The notes under the pieces were generated by a model, which was not told the DNA's origin, did not search any database, and saw only the letters and a list, made by a program, of their open reading frames with translations. DNA of 64,000 bases from Lunularia cruciata. Lineage: Eukaryota > Streptophyta > Marchantiopsida > Lunulariales > Lunulariaceae. The stretch is from assembly GCA_948567375.1 (NCBI GenBank), contig OX419755.1, positions 71,428,944 to 71,492,943 on the forward strand, read 5' to 3'. Shown here piece after piece: positions 23,196 through 34,863 of the stretch (position 1 is its first letter; each line of letters opens with the position of its first letter). The position numbers and the translations under genes were made by a program.

Positions 23196-23896
23196 TGTAA
23201 CGCCCATTTGTGCATGTGTGTGGTATTGTGATATTTAGCTTGGTATTACAAGTACTTAAGAGATATTATTTATATAGAGATAAAGGATGGTTCTATATAA
23301 GTCATGGTTAGCTAAAGTTAGTCATAGCTAAGATAGAAGGGACCTTACTTTAGAGGAAGTAGAAAAGATGAGCACCGCTATTTTGGATTTTAGTGTGTTG
23401 ACTTGGTATTATTCCTAGGTGTTTGGCTTTGAGGAAAGAGTTGAGAACTCTTGGGCCCGCAAGCCTTTTTGTTTTGGATTCTTCTTTAGTCCAAGATAGC
23501 CCATGTGAAGGAATCTTGAAGGAATCCTGACTTAGTGGTTGGGTCAAGATAAGACCACATGCTTAGGGGAATATGCCCATGTGAATGGATATTCCTTTCT
23601 ACTTTTTGACTTTACTTGACTTTTAGTCTAGTAACTTGAGTTACTACGGTAATTAGTAACTTTGGTACGTAACTATTTCACAAGTATATAAACAAGGGGT
23701 GAGGAAATACTCATCATCCTTTCATTTGCAACTATCTCTCTCTCATTGAGTTCTCTAGTGAGCAATGTCTTGAGTCTTGGAGTGTTAGCCTTGGAGGAGT
23801 ATGATGGAGTTGGGGTTCCTTGCCTTCTTAGTCCATGGTGCGCTACCATAATAGCCATCAGAGGTTCATCCTGAGTGAGAGACAAGCCGGCTCATA
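23196..23896 (+). repeat. 3' LTR of element B1
   Basis: 701 bp, about 98% identical to 16051-16750 by eye. It ends CTCATA instead of CTCACA and is followed by the target copy GGAC. Confidence 0.93.
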
Positions 23897-24614
23897 GGAC
23901 ACCCTACTCCCGTTGGTGGAACTTGCTTACAAAAATTCAGTGAATGCATTCACCCAAGTCACTCTAGTCTTTCTCATGTATGGTGAGCATCCCTTCACAC
24001 CTTCTAACTTGATGAAGATCCATCCAATGGCTACCAAGGTCAATGAAATCAGCACATTTGTTTCTAGAATCTACCAAGGTGTGGAGAGCGCCAAGCACAG
24101 ATTATAGATTGTGCAAAATCAACAAAAGTAGTTTGCTATTGCACACCGTAGGCACATGGAGTTCAATGTTGGGGATCAAGTGTGGCTATCAACAACCAAC
24201 CTCACATTAGTTGGACCTTGTAAGCTCAGACCTTGTTTTATTGGGCTTTTCTTGATTCTTTGTCAAGTCGGCGCTATGGCCTATCACCTTGAGCTACCAC
24301 CACACATGAAGATCCATCCAGTGTTCCATGTTTCCCTACTATGCAAATATGCTCCCCGATCAGGCCACTGTCATTCCACACAAGAAATTTGACCTTGTCC
24401 AACACTCATTGATGGCATGGAGGAATATGAAGTGGAGCATATTCTCCAAAAATGCATACGTGGTACTCGCCATCCACGGATGGACTATCTAGTACAATGG
24501 AAATTTTACCTCCTCTATGAAGCAACTTGGAAGCACGTTGCCAATTTGACACATGCACCGATGTTGGTGCAAGCATTTGAGCGACAGCTGCACAATGAAG
24601 ACGTTGTGTCTTAA
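23897..24614 (+). pseudogene. pol of element A, 3' part with chromodomain
   Basis: Continues the integrase frame broken at 16050: TLLPLVELAYKNSVNAF, then FNVGDQVWLSTTNL and HPVFHVSLL typical of the integrase C-terminus. A chromodomain follows at about 24417-24600 (EYEVEHIL...YLVQWKFY...EATW). Chromodomains direct integration to modified chromatin and mark this as a chromovirus. Stops occur at about 24105 and 24390. Confidence 0.88.
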
Positions 24615-24627
24615 AAGGAGGGAGATC
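24613..24627 (+). other. Polypurine tract of A
   Basis: AAAAGGAGGGAGATC directly precedes the 3' LTR. Confidence 0.65.
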
Positions 24628-25361
24628 TATAATACCAAGAGCTAGCAATATGATCTAGATATGAAATTTGGTTTGGTAACATCTAGAAGATGTTATACAT
24701 GATGGTCAAAATAGATCAGATAGAAATATCACCAAAAGAGTACTTCTACTAATAGGGCAAAAACTAAAATAGACTTGAAGACCTTAGAATCAATAGCTAG
24801 ACATATGATTTAAAGGTGAGAATTAGTTTGGTAACATTTGGAAGGATGTTACACATGATGGACTAAACAAATCAAAAAGAGGTATCACCAAAAGGGGACT
24901 TCTACTAATAGAGTAAGAATTGAAATATGCCTAAAATCTTTGAAGGCAATTTTGAAGGCCTAAACGGATGAATTAGGCCTTGAAAATGTGTAGATCCCCC
25001 CTATAGAGCAAATGATAGCCTTCCTTCTCCCTTGGTTTGTCTCATCAAGAGCTTTCCAATGGTACCTTACTCACATGATTTTGAGATTCCTACAAGAAGA
25101 TTCCCTAAAAGATTCCCTTTGGTCAAAGTTTGTTTGACCAACCAGATAGGACCTGGACCGACATGTCACCCATCCAAGTAAGTAATCTAGTGGTGGAGCT
25201 TGCTGACATGTCACTTATCTGTGTGCCTAATCCTATGGTGGAGCTTCCTTGGAGGAGATCCTCTTGGTCTATATAATAAAGAGAAGGTGCTCCTTTGGGG
25301 CATTGAATGATTGAGTGTGAAATTTGTGTTTTCTCTCTTCTCTTGTCCTTGGAGTATTACA
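24628..25361 (+). repeat. 3' LTR of element A
   Basis: 734 bp from TATAATACC to GTATTACA, homologous to 10910-11646 with many scattered differences. The first dinucleotide TG has become TA. The 156-bp U3 repeat, TATATAATAAA box and paired TTTGACC motifs are kept. Confidence 0.9.
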
Positions 25362-25369
25362 AAAGATAG

Positions 25370-26569
25370 ATAGTGTGACCCCAATATTCAACCTTCTCTT
25401 GGAAAAAATTGCCTTTCTCAAGATGTAGTTTGAGCCCATGAGATCTCAACCTCTCAAACACTTCCAAAAAATATCTCTCATGCTCCTCCATAATAGCAAT
25501 ATGGACCAAATTTCATCAGTATAAAATCAAGCAAAATCCAGTCATACTAAGATCTTGTCTATGATTCTCTAGAGCTCAATATGAGCATTCTTTAAACCAA
25601 ATAGTAAGAATCAAAATTGATATAAAATATCCTTATTGTGGGTATCAATAACTAAATATGCTATTGTGGCCTTATCCTACTCCTTGATCTACAACTGTTG
25701 GTGCCTTGTTCAAATATCCAAATTATGAAAGACCTTTGCGTGCCCAATTTTATCAAATATCTCTCTTGGTGTAGGCATAATATGCCAATCATAGTCTATT
25801 GGTAGATAGAATTATAATCTCCATAGATCTAGCTATTTGTGTAGTTTCTTTGTGTATCTTTCTTGGTTGGCAACATTGTTGTTGAAGCATAATCTCTATG
25901 TGAGATCCCCACCACTACCTCAAAATCTATTGACTCTTGATTTGAATCAAGATTCTCTCCTTATCATTTTTATCTATAGGGATATTGAAAGACTAATGTA
26001 TCACTAATCAGATCAACCTAACATCAAGTCTCTTCAAAGCACCTAAATCCCATATTAAATGGAAAACAACTTGTGTAGCTCTTCAAGAACCTCAAAACTC
26101 TTTGTCTTTCTCCTCTTCTAAGCTTAGGTCCAATGTTTGGCTTGCAAGTTTCATTTGTAACTACTACCAAGATGGAAGAAGCATTGAATAATTGTTACAC
26201 CAAGACCTAGAAGCAATATTGCCATGCCTCCAACTACAAGAGTTCATAACCTTAAAGCAAAAATGTCTCTTTGCTTTGGCCATAAATTCCACATGTCCTC
26301 TATCTATGTCCTAAGTAGACTAAGGATATATCCTAAGTAGACCTTGCTCATTTGGATGTACCCAAGTAGACCACTCTCACTAGTAGTCATTGGCTATTTC
26401 CAAGAATACAATACCCACTTAGCTTATTGCCTCTAGCATGTGCTTGAATTGTCTAATAGGCATAGAACTCACAAGTGTCTAAGTGGTGATGCTTATCAAA
26501 TGCATCTTATGATGCTCAACCAATCCAAGGCTCACAATCCATATCAAAAAGTTCAAGTCCATAGCCTTA
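25370..26569 (-). pseudogene. Orphan RT fragment of a Ty3/gypsy element
   Basis: Read on minus from about 25830 to 25380 with stops: RIEDIFDKIGHAKVF, LFGLKNAHIE, then EEHERYFLEVFERLRSHGLKL and FFQEKVEYWGH. This is the RT palm and thumb of a gypsy polymerase unlike A or C. The rest, to 26569, may be its upstream pol, but I cannot read it reliably. No LTR is attached; it is the remnant into which neighbours inserted or recombined. Confidence 0.6.
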
Positions 26570-29500
26570 TGTGACAAACCAACAAGTATCACTTTTGTGG
26601 TAATCATGAAGTAAAGTTTGTTCCCACAGAGGTATGAGTAAAAAATGGTCAAATACAAAGTAAAACAATCACAATGTGTAGTTCTTCTTGCTTGTATCTT
26701 TAATCTCTCAGGTAGAAACCACACCCAAAAGAGAGTAACAAGCACTAACTTGCAATCTCGTCACAAAATATCACTCTCATAATCACAACATCAAATCTTT
26801 CCAAACAATCTTGATTGTGATAATTCAAATTTTATCAAAGAAGTCTACTTCATTACAAAACAATCTCACCTCAGAATTGTGTTCCACCCTTCTATTGAAG
26901 GCACAACTTCCTTGATAAAAATTGGTTTGCATCAACTTCATATTGCACTTACAAATGTAGAATACTACCAACACTACAATTTCTCTCAGATCTATCAAGG
27001 CATTGCTTTGATTGCACTTCACTTAGGATCAAACACACAAAATGAAGATCAATGTTGTGGAATCCAACATCCAATAAGCACACTAACTTGCACTTCTAAA
27101 TTCTCCAAACACTCACAAGATTGATACTCAAAATTAAGCTGAAATGACAAGCACTGAGTTACAACCCTTCACTTTATCAACTTCAAAAATATAAATAATG
27201 AATAACAACACAATACAAATGATTCCTTTAAATAGGCTGAGCACTTTGACAATAACTAACTGATATACTATTCTATAACAACTTTACAAAATGCTTCCTT
27301 TAAATAGGTTGAGCACTTTGACAATTAACTAACTAATATACCATTCTATAACAACTTTACCAACCTATAGATCTGAAACGACAATACACCTTTTCATAAC
27401 TGCCTCTTCATAATGGTTACTACTCCAATCCAATGTCAACCTCAACTTTGGTTCCCAAACCTGATTCTACTTCAAGTATTTCCCCTTCTTTGGGTCTATC
27501 TAATAATGCCAAATGTTCTACCATTTCTTCTACTTCTTCATTACAAACTGCAATTGAGCTCATGGGTAATCTATCTACATCTTTATTCTTTGATCCACTT
27601 TTCTCTTATATCTCAAAAAGCTCATCTGAAGTAACTTGCATTCCTATCTCTCTTACTTCGGATTGAATGTTCTTCTTTGGCTTACCTCAAATCTCATCTA
27701 ACTCCTTCCTTGCTACATCTAATCTGAAACAAACATTCTCTCCTACCTCTAACATCTTCCTATCTACTCTCTCCCTTAAACTAATCAATAACTTATTCAA
27801 ATTTACATCCCTTGCTTTCTTCTTCCTTGTCTCCCGTATTAGCAATTTAAATTCATGCAGTCTTGCTTTCTCCAGCTGAACTTTTGATATTGTACCAAGC
27901 ATTACCTTCACTCTCACTTCTACTTCCTCAACCAAAGGAAGATTGATCCATCTTCACCTCGTCTTCCAACTCGGATGTCAATGCTTCCTTCTCCTTTTCA
28001 TTCTGTCTAAGTTGCACTTCCATTCCTCTAATCAACCCTCACAACCTTTCCTCCTCTTGACTTTGTGCAATTAATTCCCTTTGCCAAGCTTGATCTTTCT
28101 CAACAACACTCTATTTTCAAACTATCCAACTCTTGTCCCATCACTACGGCCATAGCTTGTAAATGAATAACTTCTATTCAAGCATCATGCACTTCCACCC
28201 TTAATGTCTTAGTCTTTGCCTTTGATCCCTTTGATCTTTGTCTTGCTTTGCCATTGCTTTGCCTCTCTTTACAAAGTCTTTGGTCAAGCTCTTGATTTCC
28301 TTCCGCTTGAGTTCTACCTCAGCTCAAAGTTCTTCTACTTCCCTTTCTCCTTGGATTAACTTCCTTCTTAACTCCAAACTTTCTTCACTCATATATTATA
28401 CTACTCTCAATTCATCATCCTTCAACTCTGAATGATTTCCTCTAAACTCTTCTCTCTCTCTCTCTTCTTCTTCAGCTGCAACAACAATGGATAGACAATC
28501 TTTGACAAGTACTCCACCCCATCAAAGTCTCTTTCAGTTTCTTGATCTTTGGGCTCTGCATTTTCACTTCTTCTACCTAAGCTTTACTCTAAAGTCTCAA
28601 TCTTCTTACTCTAATAGGCATCTCATCCAAGCTTTCTCCTCCTTCATCTATTGGGCTTGCTTTACTCTATTTTGCAACTGCAATATGTGAACTTCTCTTT
28701 GATCTCATCCCTTTCAAGAACCCCAACTTTAGCTCTGCTTCTTGGGTTTCTTCACTTCTATTTGTGGCAATTCCAAACAAGGAATATCTCTTCCTCCCAT
28801 GCGGTCAATCATGGCATGGAACTCTTGATCTTTGTCCCTAGCATTTGTTCTCTCCTTGTTGCTGAACTTTTAGTTCATCCTCACTTCCATTGCTTGACTC
28901 TTCACTTTGTAGTGTGAGCTTTGATTCTTCTTCTCCTCCTGAGTCTTTTGACTTATACTTGGCTTTGACCTCTGATTTATTTGCTCCCAACAACTCATCA
29001 ATTACCATAATGTTGTATCACAATGTATCACAATACCTTTCTCATCTTTTGGGGCTAAACTAGTGACACCATCTCCGCAAGATGAATCCTCTTTGTTGTC
29101 TTCATAATAGTCATTTCTACCTTCATGGGTTGGCCTGTTCTTGCATAGTGCTCATCACTAATTCAGATATGTTGGATGTATGGCTGCTCTTCCTCATTCA
29201 CTTCTTTTTGTAATCTGGATGACAGTGAGACACCCTCTTCCTTTGCTTTGCTTCCTTTATCAGGTTCAACCTAAAGTAGAAATGTGTGGCAAATGGCACC
29301 AAATAGTGTGGAGCGGCTCAATCTCTCCAACTCTACATCATCTACCATGTTCATTGGTGAAAACACTTTGCCCAATTCACCAATGCTCCTACAAACATCT
29401 GGTGGAAAAATATTGCATGGTGCTTTATCATGTATGTGGTTTGATCTGGCTTGAAGAGTGCCATCATTGCATGGAAAATACTTTGCCTCACCAAGTCTCA

Positions 29501-30438
29501 ATAGATATCAACCTTATATCCATTCTTCATACACATGCAATGAAAGAATTGCAGATTTCTTCAATCTCCTTTGCAGACTCTCCCTGCTTGAGGATGTAGA
29601 CCTAGTTTCCTCACCAACCTCCAATCTCCAATCTGACTTTGTCCATCAAGCCGGATTGCCTCTCTTTTTGTCATCCTTAGGACCCTCCTCACACTCCCTC
29701 ACAACTACTTTTGCCATGAACCCTAGAAAACTCAAGTTCCAATTCCAGGCCAAAAAGGTGATCTAAAGTCTACTCAAAACTTTGATCCTTGCTATCATGT
29801 CTAACCTCTAAATCACATGATTTCTCATTTCAAGTGAGGACTCTTCTTCTTGCACTTCATTGGCATAATGCAATCTCTTGCTCATGGTAGCTGGAAGATA
29901 ATTCTATTGTCTCCTAGTATCAAGATTCTAAGTCCTTCAGGATTGTTAAACATCAAATTATTGGATGGCTTTGCTACAAGCACTCCTTTGGGTTGACTAC
30001 TCAGTGGCTTAGGGTACTTGTGTGACATTTCAAAATCCTCTCAACAAATTCTTGATCTTATAGTTCTTTGCTATGTGATTGTTCTTCCATCATTCTTCAC
30101 TAATAATCACACCTTTTGCATGAGTTCCTGTTGGCACTCTCAAGTTTAGCTGCTTGCGCCTTAGACATTTTCTTGCCTGTACTTTCTTGGTTGATACAAA
30201 AGAAATTTGTTATGCTATCTTTGCATGGGGTTGATCATCCCAAGATGAAGTTTCTGTATTTTGGGTTTCTTGGTGACAAGTCCGATCCAAGTTCTTCTTT
30301 CTTGATATGAAGTAACTTTACTTTGGGTTCAATCCAAAGACATTATTCTCTTTCTTTTACCGTGATTTGGGTTCAATAAAAATTTAATTGTACACTTCTC
30401 TTCAGAATATAACAAAACCAAAAAATGTGGATACCATA
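26570..30438 (-). repeat. 3' LTR of element C (3.87 kb)
   Basis: Homologous to 46895-50745 from end to end. The U3 part (30438 to about 27370) carries the coiled-coil reading frame. The TATA-like segment is duplicated with period 72 bp (TTCCTTTAAATAGG on + at 27223 and 27295). R-U5 follows toward 26570. The left end on minus is TATGGTATCC, a mutated TGTGGTACCC. Confidence 0.87.
27433..29766 (-). pseudogene. U3 coiled-coil ORF in C 3' LTR, decayed
   Basis: Sense to the element. Traceable pieces: WNWNLSFLGFMAKVV near 29730; 29501-29271 (MRLGEAKYFPCNDG...); coiled coil about 28500-27960; 27935-27687 (LLIRETRKKKARDVNLNKLLISLRER in part); C-terminal module with DRLPMSSI and a terminal EVDIGLE near 27430. 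Stops and frameshifts interrupt it. It is homologous to frames at 50100-47689, 63892-63059, 35960-35661 and 50770-51830(+). Function unknown. Confidence 0.65.
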
Positions 30439-30455
30439 TATTCCATCCCTCAAAT
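30439..30455 (-). other. Polypurine tract of C
   Basis: On minus, TTTGAGGGATGGAATA precedes the LTR start at 30438. It is purine-rich and correctly placed. Confidence 0.55.
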
Positions 30456-30879
30456 GTGAGCATCCCTGCAAATATTGACTTTGGGTTCTTTATACAAGGC
30501 CGAGTCCGTGGTCCAATATTTTCTAACTCTCCACCTGTTTACTCAAGTGGAAAAGGGATTGACCATCAGGTCTGCAAGTTGAATAGAGCAATTTCCATAA
30601 ATGTGCATCACATGGTATGGCCTCATTCACCTTAGATGCAACTTGCTTGGGGAAAATATTTGGCAATTGTCATATAACAACACCAAATTGCCTTCTTGAG
30701 CAGCAACAGGCTTGATTTGCTTGTCATGCTTGAATTTCTACTGTTCTTGTACTTCCTTTGTGGTTTGCATTTCATCATCTCTTTTCTCTTCTAACTACAT
30801 CAATTGATGGATCCAAAGATCTTGGCTTTCTTCTTCCGACAATTGTTCCTCACAATCGAATCCGATATATTGGTACTTC

Positions 30880-31640
30880 AAATTCAACTAGTAGTATGGG
30901 ATGCAAGCCATATGTTACGAAGTAAGGTGTTTTTTTGGTGGTGATATTTTCAATTTTTCTATATGCCCATGAAGCTGCAAGTAACTTTGTGTCCTAATCA
31001 TAAGCATAATTGACTATCACCTTATTTAGAATTTTGCACAACAATCAGTTTGCTTTCTCCGTTACTCTATTTGCTTTTGGATTGTAAGCAGTTGTCTTTT
31101 GATGTTTAATCTAGAAGTACTTGGTTAATGCTTCCACCAAGGAGTTCAAAAAATAGGTCCCTTGATCATTGACCAATTCTAGAAGACATCTATAACGTGA
31201 AATGATGTTTCACAAAGAAAAATTCTACAATTGTTTCTGCATCATCTCTTTGAGTTGCTCCAACTTCAACCATCTTGGTAGCATAATCAATGCAAACCAA
31301 GATGTATCTCTTCCTTTGAATTGGGTCATTGGTTGAATTGGATCCACAAAATCAATTCCCCATTTCTCAAATGGAGCCAATTGAAAAATGGGTCTCAAAG
31401 GCCATTGGGAAGTAGCTGTTGGCTTTCCTGTTCATTGAAGGCATCACAACTTTTTATATAGGTGTGAGTCTTCTTATATATCATAGGCCACCCATACATT
31501 GATGAAATAATCTTCTTTATGGTATTCTTTAGGGCATAGTGTCCTCTCAATGCTTCTAAGTGTAAGGACTTGATTACTTGTTTGACTTTGTATGCCTCCA
31601 AGCACCTCCAAAGTACTTCATCTTTGCCCATTTTAAATAA
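30880..31640 (-). pseudogene. Integrase of element C
   Basis: Zinc-finger part in the open frame 31631-31395 (HLEALRGHYALKNTIKK...SCDAF). The core then reads on minus from about 31371: WGIDFVDPI, LVNDQGTYF, TEKAN, so the three acidic positions are visible across several stops. The segment to 30540 may be the C-terminal region; no chromodomain is seen. Confidence 0.8.
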
Positions 31641-31691
31641 AATGTTGTGTCTTAGCTGGTACGGTCCTATCTTCTTGAAGAAGACTGCCCT

Positions 31692-32330
31692 TTACTCTGG
31701 GTCTAATCCCTTAGGACAATGGCAAGTGTGTAGATTATGATATTTTGCCACATACCTCATACTTTGCATTGCCATTAAATGATATAACTCTTCATCAAGA
31801 AACCAGTCATTGACTTCCAAGTCTTGGTCTTGAGTTTCCAACCTAGATAGGAAGTTTGAATTCAAATGCAAAGCTCCCTTCCTCACTTGTATAGTGTATG
31901 TGAATTCTTGTAACAAAAAGATCCATCTTGCAATTTGCCTAAACAAATCTACCTTCTTGGCCAAATGTTGCAGAGCATAATGGTCCACATAGAAGACAAA
32001 CTTGTATCCCAACAAATAGTGGCAAAACTTCTTGCAGGCATACACCATTTAGAGTGCTTCTCTTTTAGTTGTTGAATAGTTCTTTTTTGCAACTAAAAGC
32101 TATTGGTTGGCATAGTAAATTGGATAGTCTTTCTTCTTCTCGTCTTTCTGACTTAAGATGACTCCGATTGCCATGGATAAAGTATCCACATGTACATGTG
32201 GATACTTTATCCAAATTCAGGGGCATCCTAATTCAGGGCCCTCATAAGTGGTATTTCAACCAATTTCTTCTTTAATTCTTGGAAAGCTTTTTCTTGTTCT
32301 GCTTCCTACAAGTAGTCTTTGGACTTCTTT
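31692..32330 (-). pseudogene. RNase H of element C
   Basis: Frame 32048-31692 has FVFYVDHYALQHLAKK, QEFTYTIQVRKG and LSRLE, typical of gypsy RNase H. Upstream, TLSMAIGVILSQKDEKKKDYPIYYANQ-like sequence can be followed but is spoiled by a 40-bp palindrome at 32174-32213. Confidence 0.78.
32174..32213. repeat. Perfect 40-bp palindrome
   Basis: Two 20-base arms with no loop, centred on TGTACA at about 32193. Only the right arm fits the RNase H frame (LSMAIG); the left arm is an inverted copy. A short direct repeat (ATTCAGG) follows. It looks like a local template-switch product. Confidence 0.9.
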
Positions 32331-32379
32331 GAAAGCTTTATCAGGGGTTCTGCAAGCACTGCATAGTTTGATATGAAAT

Positions 32380-33229
32380 GTCTATAGTACCAGACATGTC
32401 ACAAGAAAACACTCAGCTCTTGAATGTTTTCAAGGGATTCCAAAGCTGAGATGACTTTCACCTTCTTGATATCAACTTCAATACCTTGGCTTGAGACTCG
32501 ATGCCCCCAAAAACTACCTTCCTTCATTGCAAAGAAGCATTTCTTTGGGTGTAATGACAAGCCGGAAAAATACTACCTTTCAAAAGTTTGGCAAAGGTAG
32601 TCCAAATGTACTTCTCTTTGCCCAAACACACAAAAATCATCAATGAAGACTTCCACAAATTTGCATAAAAAGTCTTTAAAGATTGCATTCATCATCCACT
32701 TGAAAGAAGTGGGAGCATTACACAACCCACAGGGCATTCGATTGTAAGCAAAGGTAACCCACTCAGTGGTGAATGTGGTTTTATCCTTATCTTCTTCTTG
32801 GATGGATACTTGATTAGAACATGAAAATCCATCAAGAAAACTATAGCAAGGATGACCAGCTACTTGATCCAAAATTGTATTGATAAAAGGTAAGGGATGA
32901 TGACCTTTCCTTGTGATTGAATTTAACTTGCAAAAATCTTAGCACACTTGGATCTTCCCAATCTTCTTCTTTGGAACAATGACAATGGGAGAAAAACACT
33001 CATTGCTCAAGACGGGAAAGATTATTTTGGCCCCTAAGTACTTATCAATTTCAACTTTCATCAAGAGTGAGTACTTCGGGTTCAGGCAATACTACCTTTG
33101 CCAAACCAAAACCACATCTTCAACAAGATCAATCTGATGTTCTCCAAATTGGCATGGAATACCCAACATTTGATCAATCAACCAGGCAAATACATCTTGG
33201 TACTCTATAAACAGGGCAGTGTATCCTGC
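32380..33229 (-). pseudogene. Reverse transcriptase of element C
   Basis: Minus frame, with motifs EYQDVFAW, SPIVIVPKKKIGKIQVC, CYSFLDGFSCSNQ, MPCGLCNAPTSFKWM and an intact catalytic box FIDDFCVFG at about 32625-32651. Frame 32872-32573 is open. The N-terminal part is interrupted by the solo LTR at 33230. Confidence 0.85.
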
Positions 33230-33936
33230 TATAATACCAGGGGTTAGCCATATGATCTAGATGTGAAATTTGGTTTGGTAACATTTAGAATAATGTTATA
33301 CATGATGGTCAAAATAGATCAGATAGAAGTATCACCAAAAGAGTACTTCTACTAATAGGGCAGAAACCGAAATAGACTTGAGAACCTTAGAACCAATAGC
33401 TAGACATATGATTTAAAGGTGAGAATTGGTTTGGTAACATCTGGAAGGATGTTACACATGATGGACTAAACAGATCAGAAATAGGTATCACCAAAAGGGG
33501 ACTTCTACTAATAGAGTAGGAACCAAAATATGCCTGAAATCTTTGAAGGCAATTTCGGAGGCCTAAACGGATGAATTAGGCCTCGAAAATGTGTCAATTG
33601 CCCCCTTGCTTTGTCTCGTCGAGAGCTTTCCAACGGTACCTTACTCACGTGATTCTGAGATTCCTATAGGAAGATTCCCTAAAAGATTCCCTCCGGTCAA
33701 AGCTTGTTTGACCAACCAGATAGGACCTAGACCAGACAGGTCACCCATCCAAGTAAGTAATCCAAGGGTGGAGCTTGCTGACATGTCACCTATCTGTGTC
33801 CCTAATCCTATGGTGGAGCTTCCTTGGAGGAGATCCTCTTTGTCTATATAATAAAGAGAAGGTGCTCCCTTGGGGCATCAAATGTTTGAGTGTGCAATTT
33901 GTGTTTTCTCTCTTCTCTTGTCCTCGGAGTATTACA
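33230..33936 (+). repeat. Solo LTR of A type
   Basis: 707 bp from TATAATACC to GTATTACA, homologous to both A LTRs but in an independent position. It is flanked by a perfect 5-bp duplication CCTGC (33225-33229 and 33937-33941). It keeps the 156-bp U3 duplication and the TATA motif. It arose by LTR-LTR recombination after insertion into C's pol. Confidence 0.93.
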
Positions 33937-33941
33937 CCTGC

Positions 33942-34440
33942 CAACTCCTCCAAAGTGACTATCTTCAAAATCTTCAAAATTTTTCCTTTAGATAAGACAA
34001 CATCTTGATAGTCATTGGAATTGATGACTCCTTCAATGTGACCGACTCAGCTTAACCTAAGTTGAACTGCAATCAAACCTCCTTCCTCCAAATTTTTTTC
34101 ACCCAATGCAATGTTGTTTGGGTCTTTGTCTTCAACCTCTACCATGTAGCATTCCAAGTAATTGACTTGGACTTTGTCTTTGGAAGATAAAGATGAAGAA
34201 TTTTTTGGATTCATCTTCATCTTCTGACGAAGTCATTTCCCGAGGTGGGAAACCCTTGTCCAGCTTACAATCACCAACTTTTGGTCATTGGACAAGATGT
34301 CCTTGAACCTCAGCTTTTGCTGGTGCTAATCCACAACAACTTGGGCACTGTACAACTAGGGTCTTCCGATCAACAATGGGTAACCAATTTTGGTTACTGG
34401 TCTCAACATGATGTAATTTAATTTGAAGTGCACCCCTATG
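33942..34440 (-). pseudogene. C pol segment between protease and RT
   Basis: Minus-strand remains of the protease-RT linker; VTLEELAG reads across the solo LTR into the RT N-terminus at 33229. Many stops, and no domain is recognisable beyond this continuity. Confidence 0.5.
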
Positions 34441-34444
34441 ATGA

Positions 34445-34863
34445 TCATGTAATATTCAACAGCATACCCAATGGCCGTCTCCTGGTCTGGTCTGCAAACT
34501 TCAAAATTTGAGGTGTTGGCTCAAACATATACCCCAGCCGGTGTGCATTATCCTCAATCATGACATTCACACCAAAATCTGAATCAATGAGTATCAATGT
34601 TATCATGCAACCCATGATCTCCACATCTACTTCAAGTGATCCCAAATCTTCTTGCTCAATACAATAGATTGCATCAAGTCTTTCTTGGTCATCACCCTTA
34701 CTTTCTTGAGGGCTGAACTTAGCTATTCCTTGTACAACTTATTGTCCTCCCACAATTGCTTAAATGTGACATTAGCATTCTTAGATGCCAAATCTGCCAC
34801 AATATTGTATTGGGGTACTCCTCCCAACTTCACCTTCTTTGCCTTTGTCTTTGGGTTTGAAGT
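34445..34863 (-). pseudogene. Aspartic protease of element C
   Basis: Minus: IVADLASKNANVTFKQLWEDNKLYK in part at 34800-34700, then ILIDSDFGVNVM at about 34580, where the expected D-G/S-G-S-G is altered, then LGYMFEPTPQILKFADQ. It matches element D's protease (IDSRYGINVM at 60061-60095) and the VDLASTKVDVTF segment near 54970. Confidence 0.7.

Larger units (their letters stand above)
16051..23896 (+). mobile_element. Element B1: nested Ty3/gypsy element without chromodomain
   Basis: LTRs 16051-16750 and 23196-23896 begin TGTAACGCCC and end CTCACA/CTCATA. A 4-bp target duplication GGAC flanks it (16047-16050, 23897-23900). Order: LTR, tRNA-Asp-like primer site, two leader ORFs, gag, protease, RT, RNase H, integrase, purine tract, LTR. 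I count about 13 substitutions and one indel between the LTRs, so it is the youngest insertion here. The DGG protease, the primer type and the lack of a chromodomain suggest the Tat/Athila side of Ty3/gypsy. A few stops break gag, RT and integrase. B2 (37481-45279) is a second family member. Confidence 0.93.
10910..25361 (+). mobile_element. Element A: Ty3/gypsy chromovirus, split by B1
   Basis: LTRs at 10910-11646 and 24628-25361, primer site resembling tRNA-Met, then gag, protease, reverse transcriptase, RNase H, integrase and a terminal chromodomain, all on +. Without the 7.85-kb nested element B1 (16051-23896) its own length is about 6.6 kb. Many stops interrupt the frames, and the RT and integrase catalytic motifs are damaged, so it is dead. 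I see no matching target duplication at its ends (GACTGC left, AAAGAT right). Confidence 0.88.

Noticed and set aside
22824-23207. Minus-strand 127-codon frame in B1
   Set aside because: Antisense to the integrase C-terminal domain.
27413-30310. Many plus-strand frames (Ser/Leu/Phe-rich) in the C 3' LTR
   Set aside because: Antisense of the minus-strand coiled-coil frame; composition is the mirror of Glu/Lys-rich codons.
26570-30438. The coiled-coil frame as an ordinary host gene caught between elements
   Set aside because: The same sequence lies between identical LTR termini in several copies with different flanks, so it belongs to the LTR. Ancient capture of a host gene remains possible.
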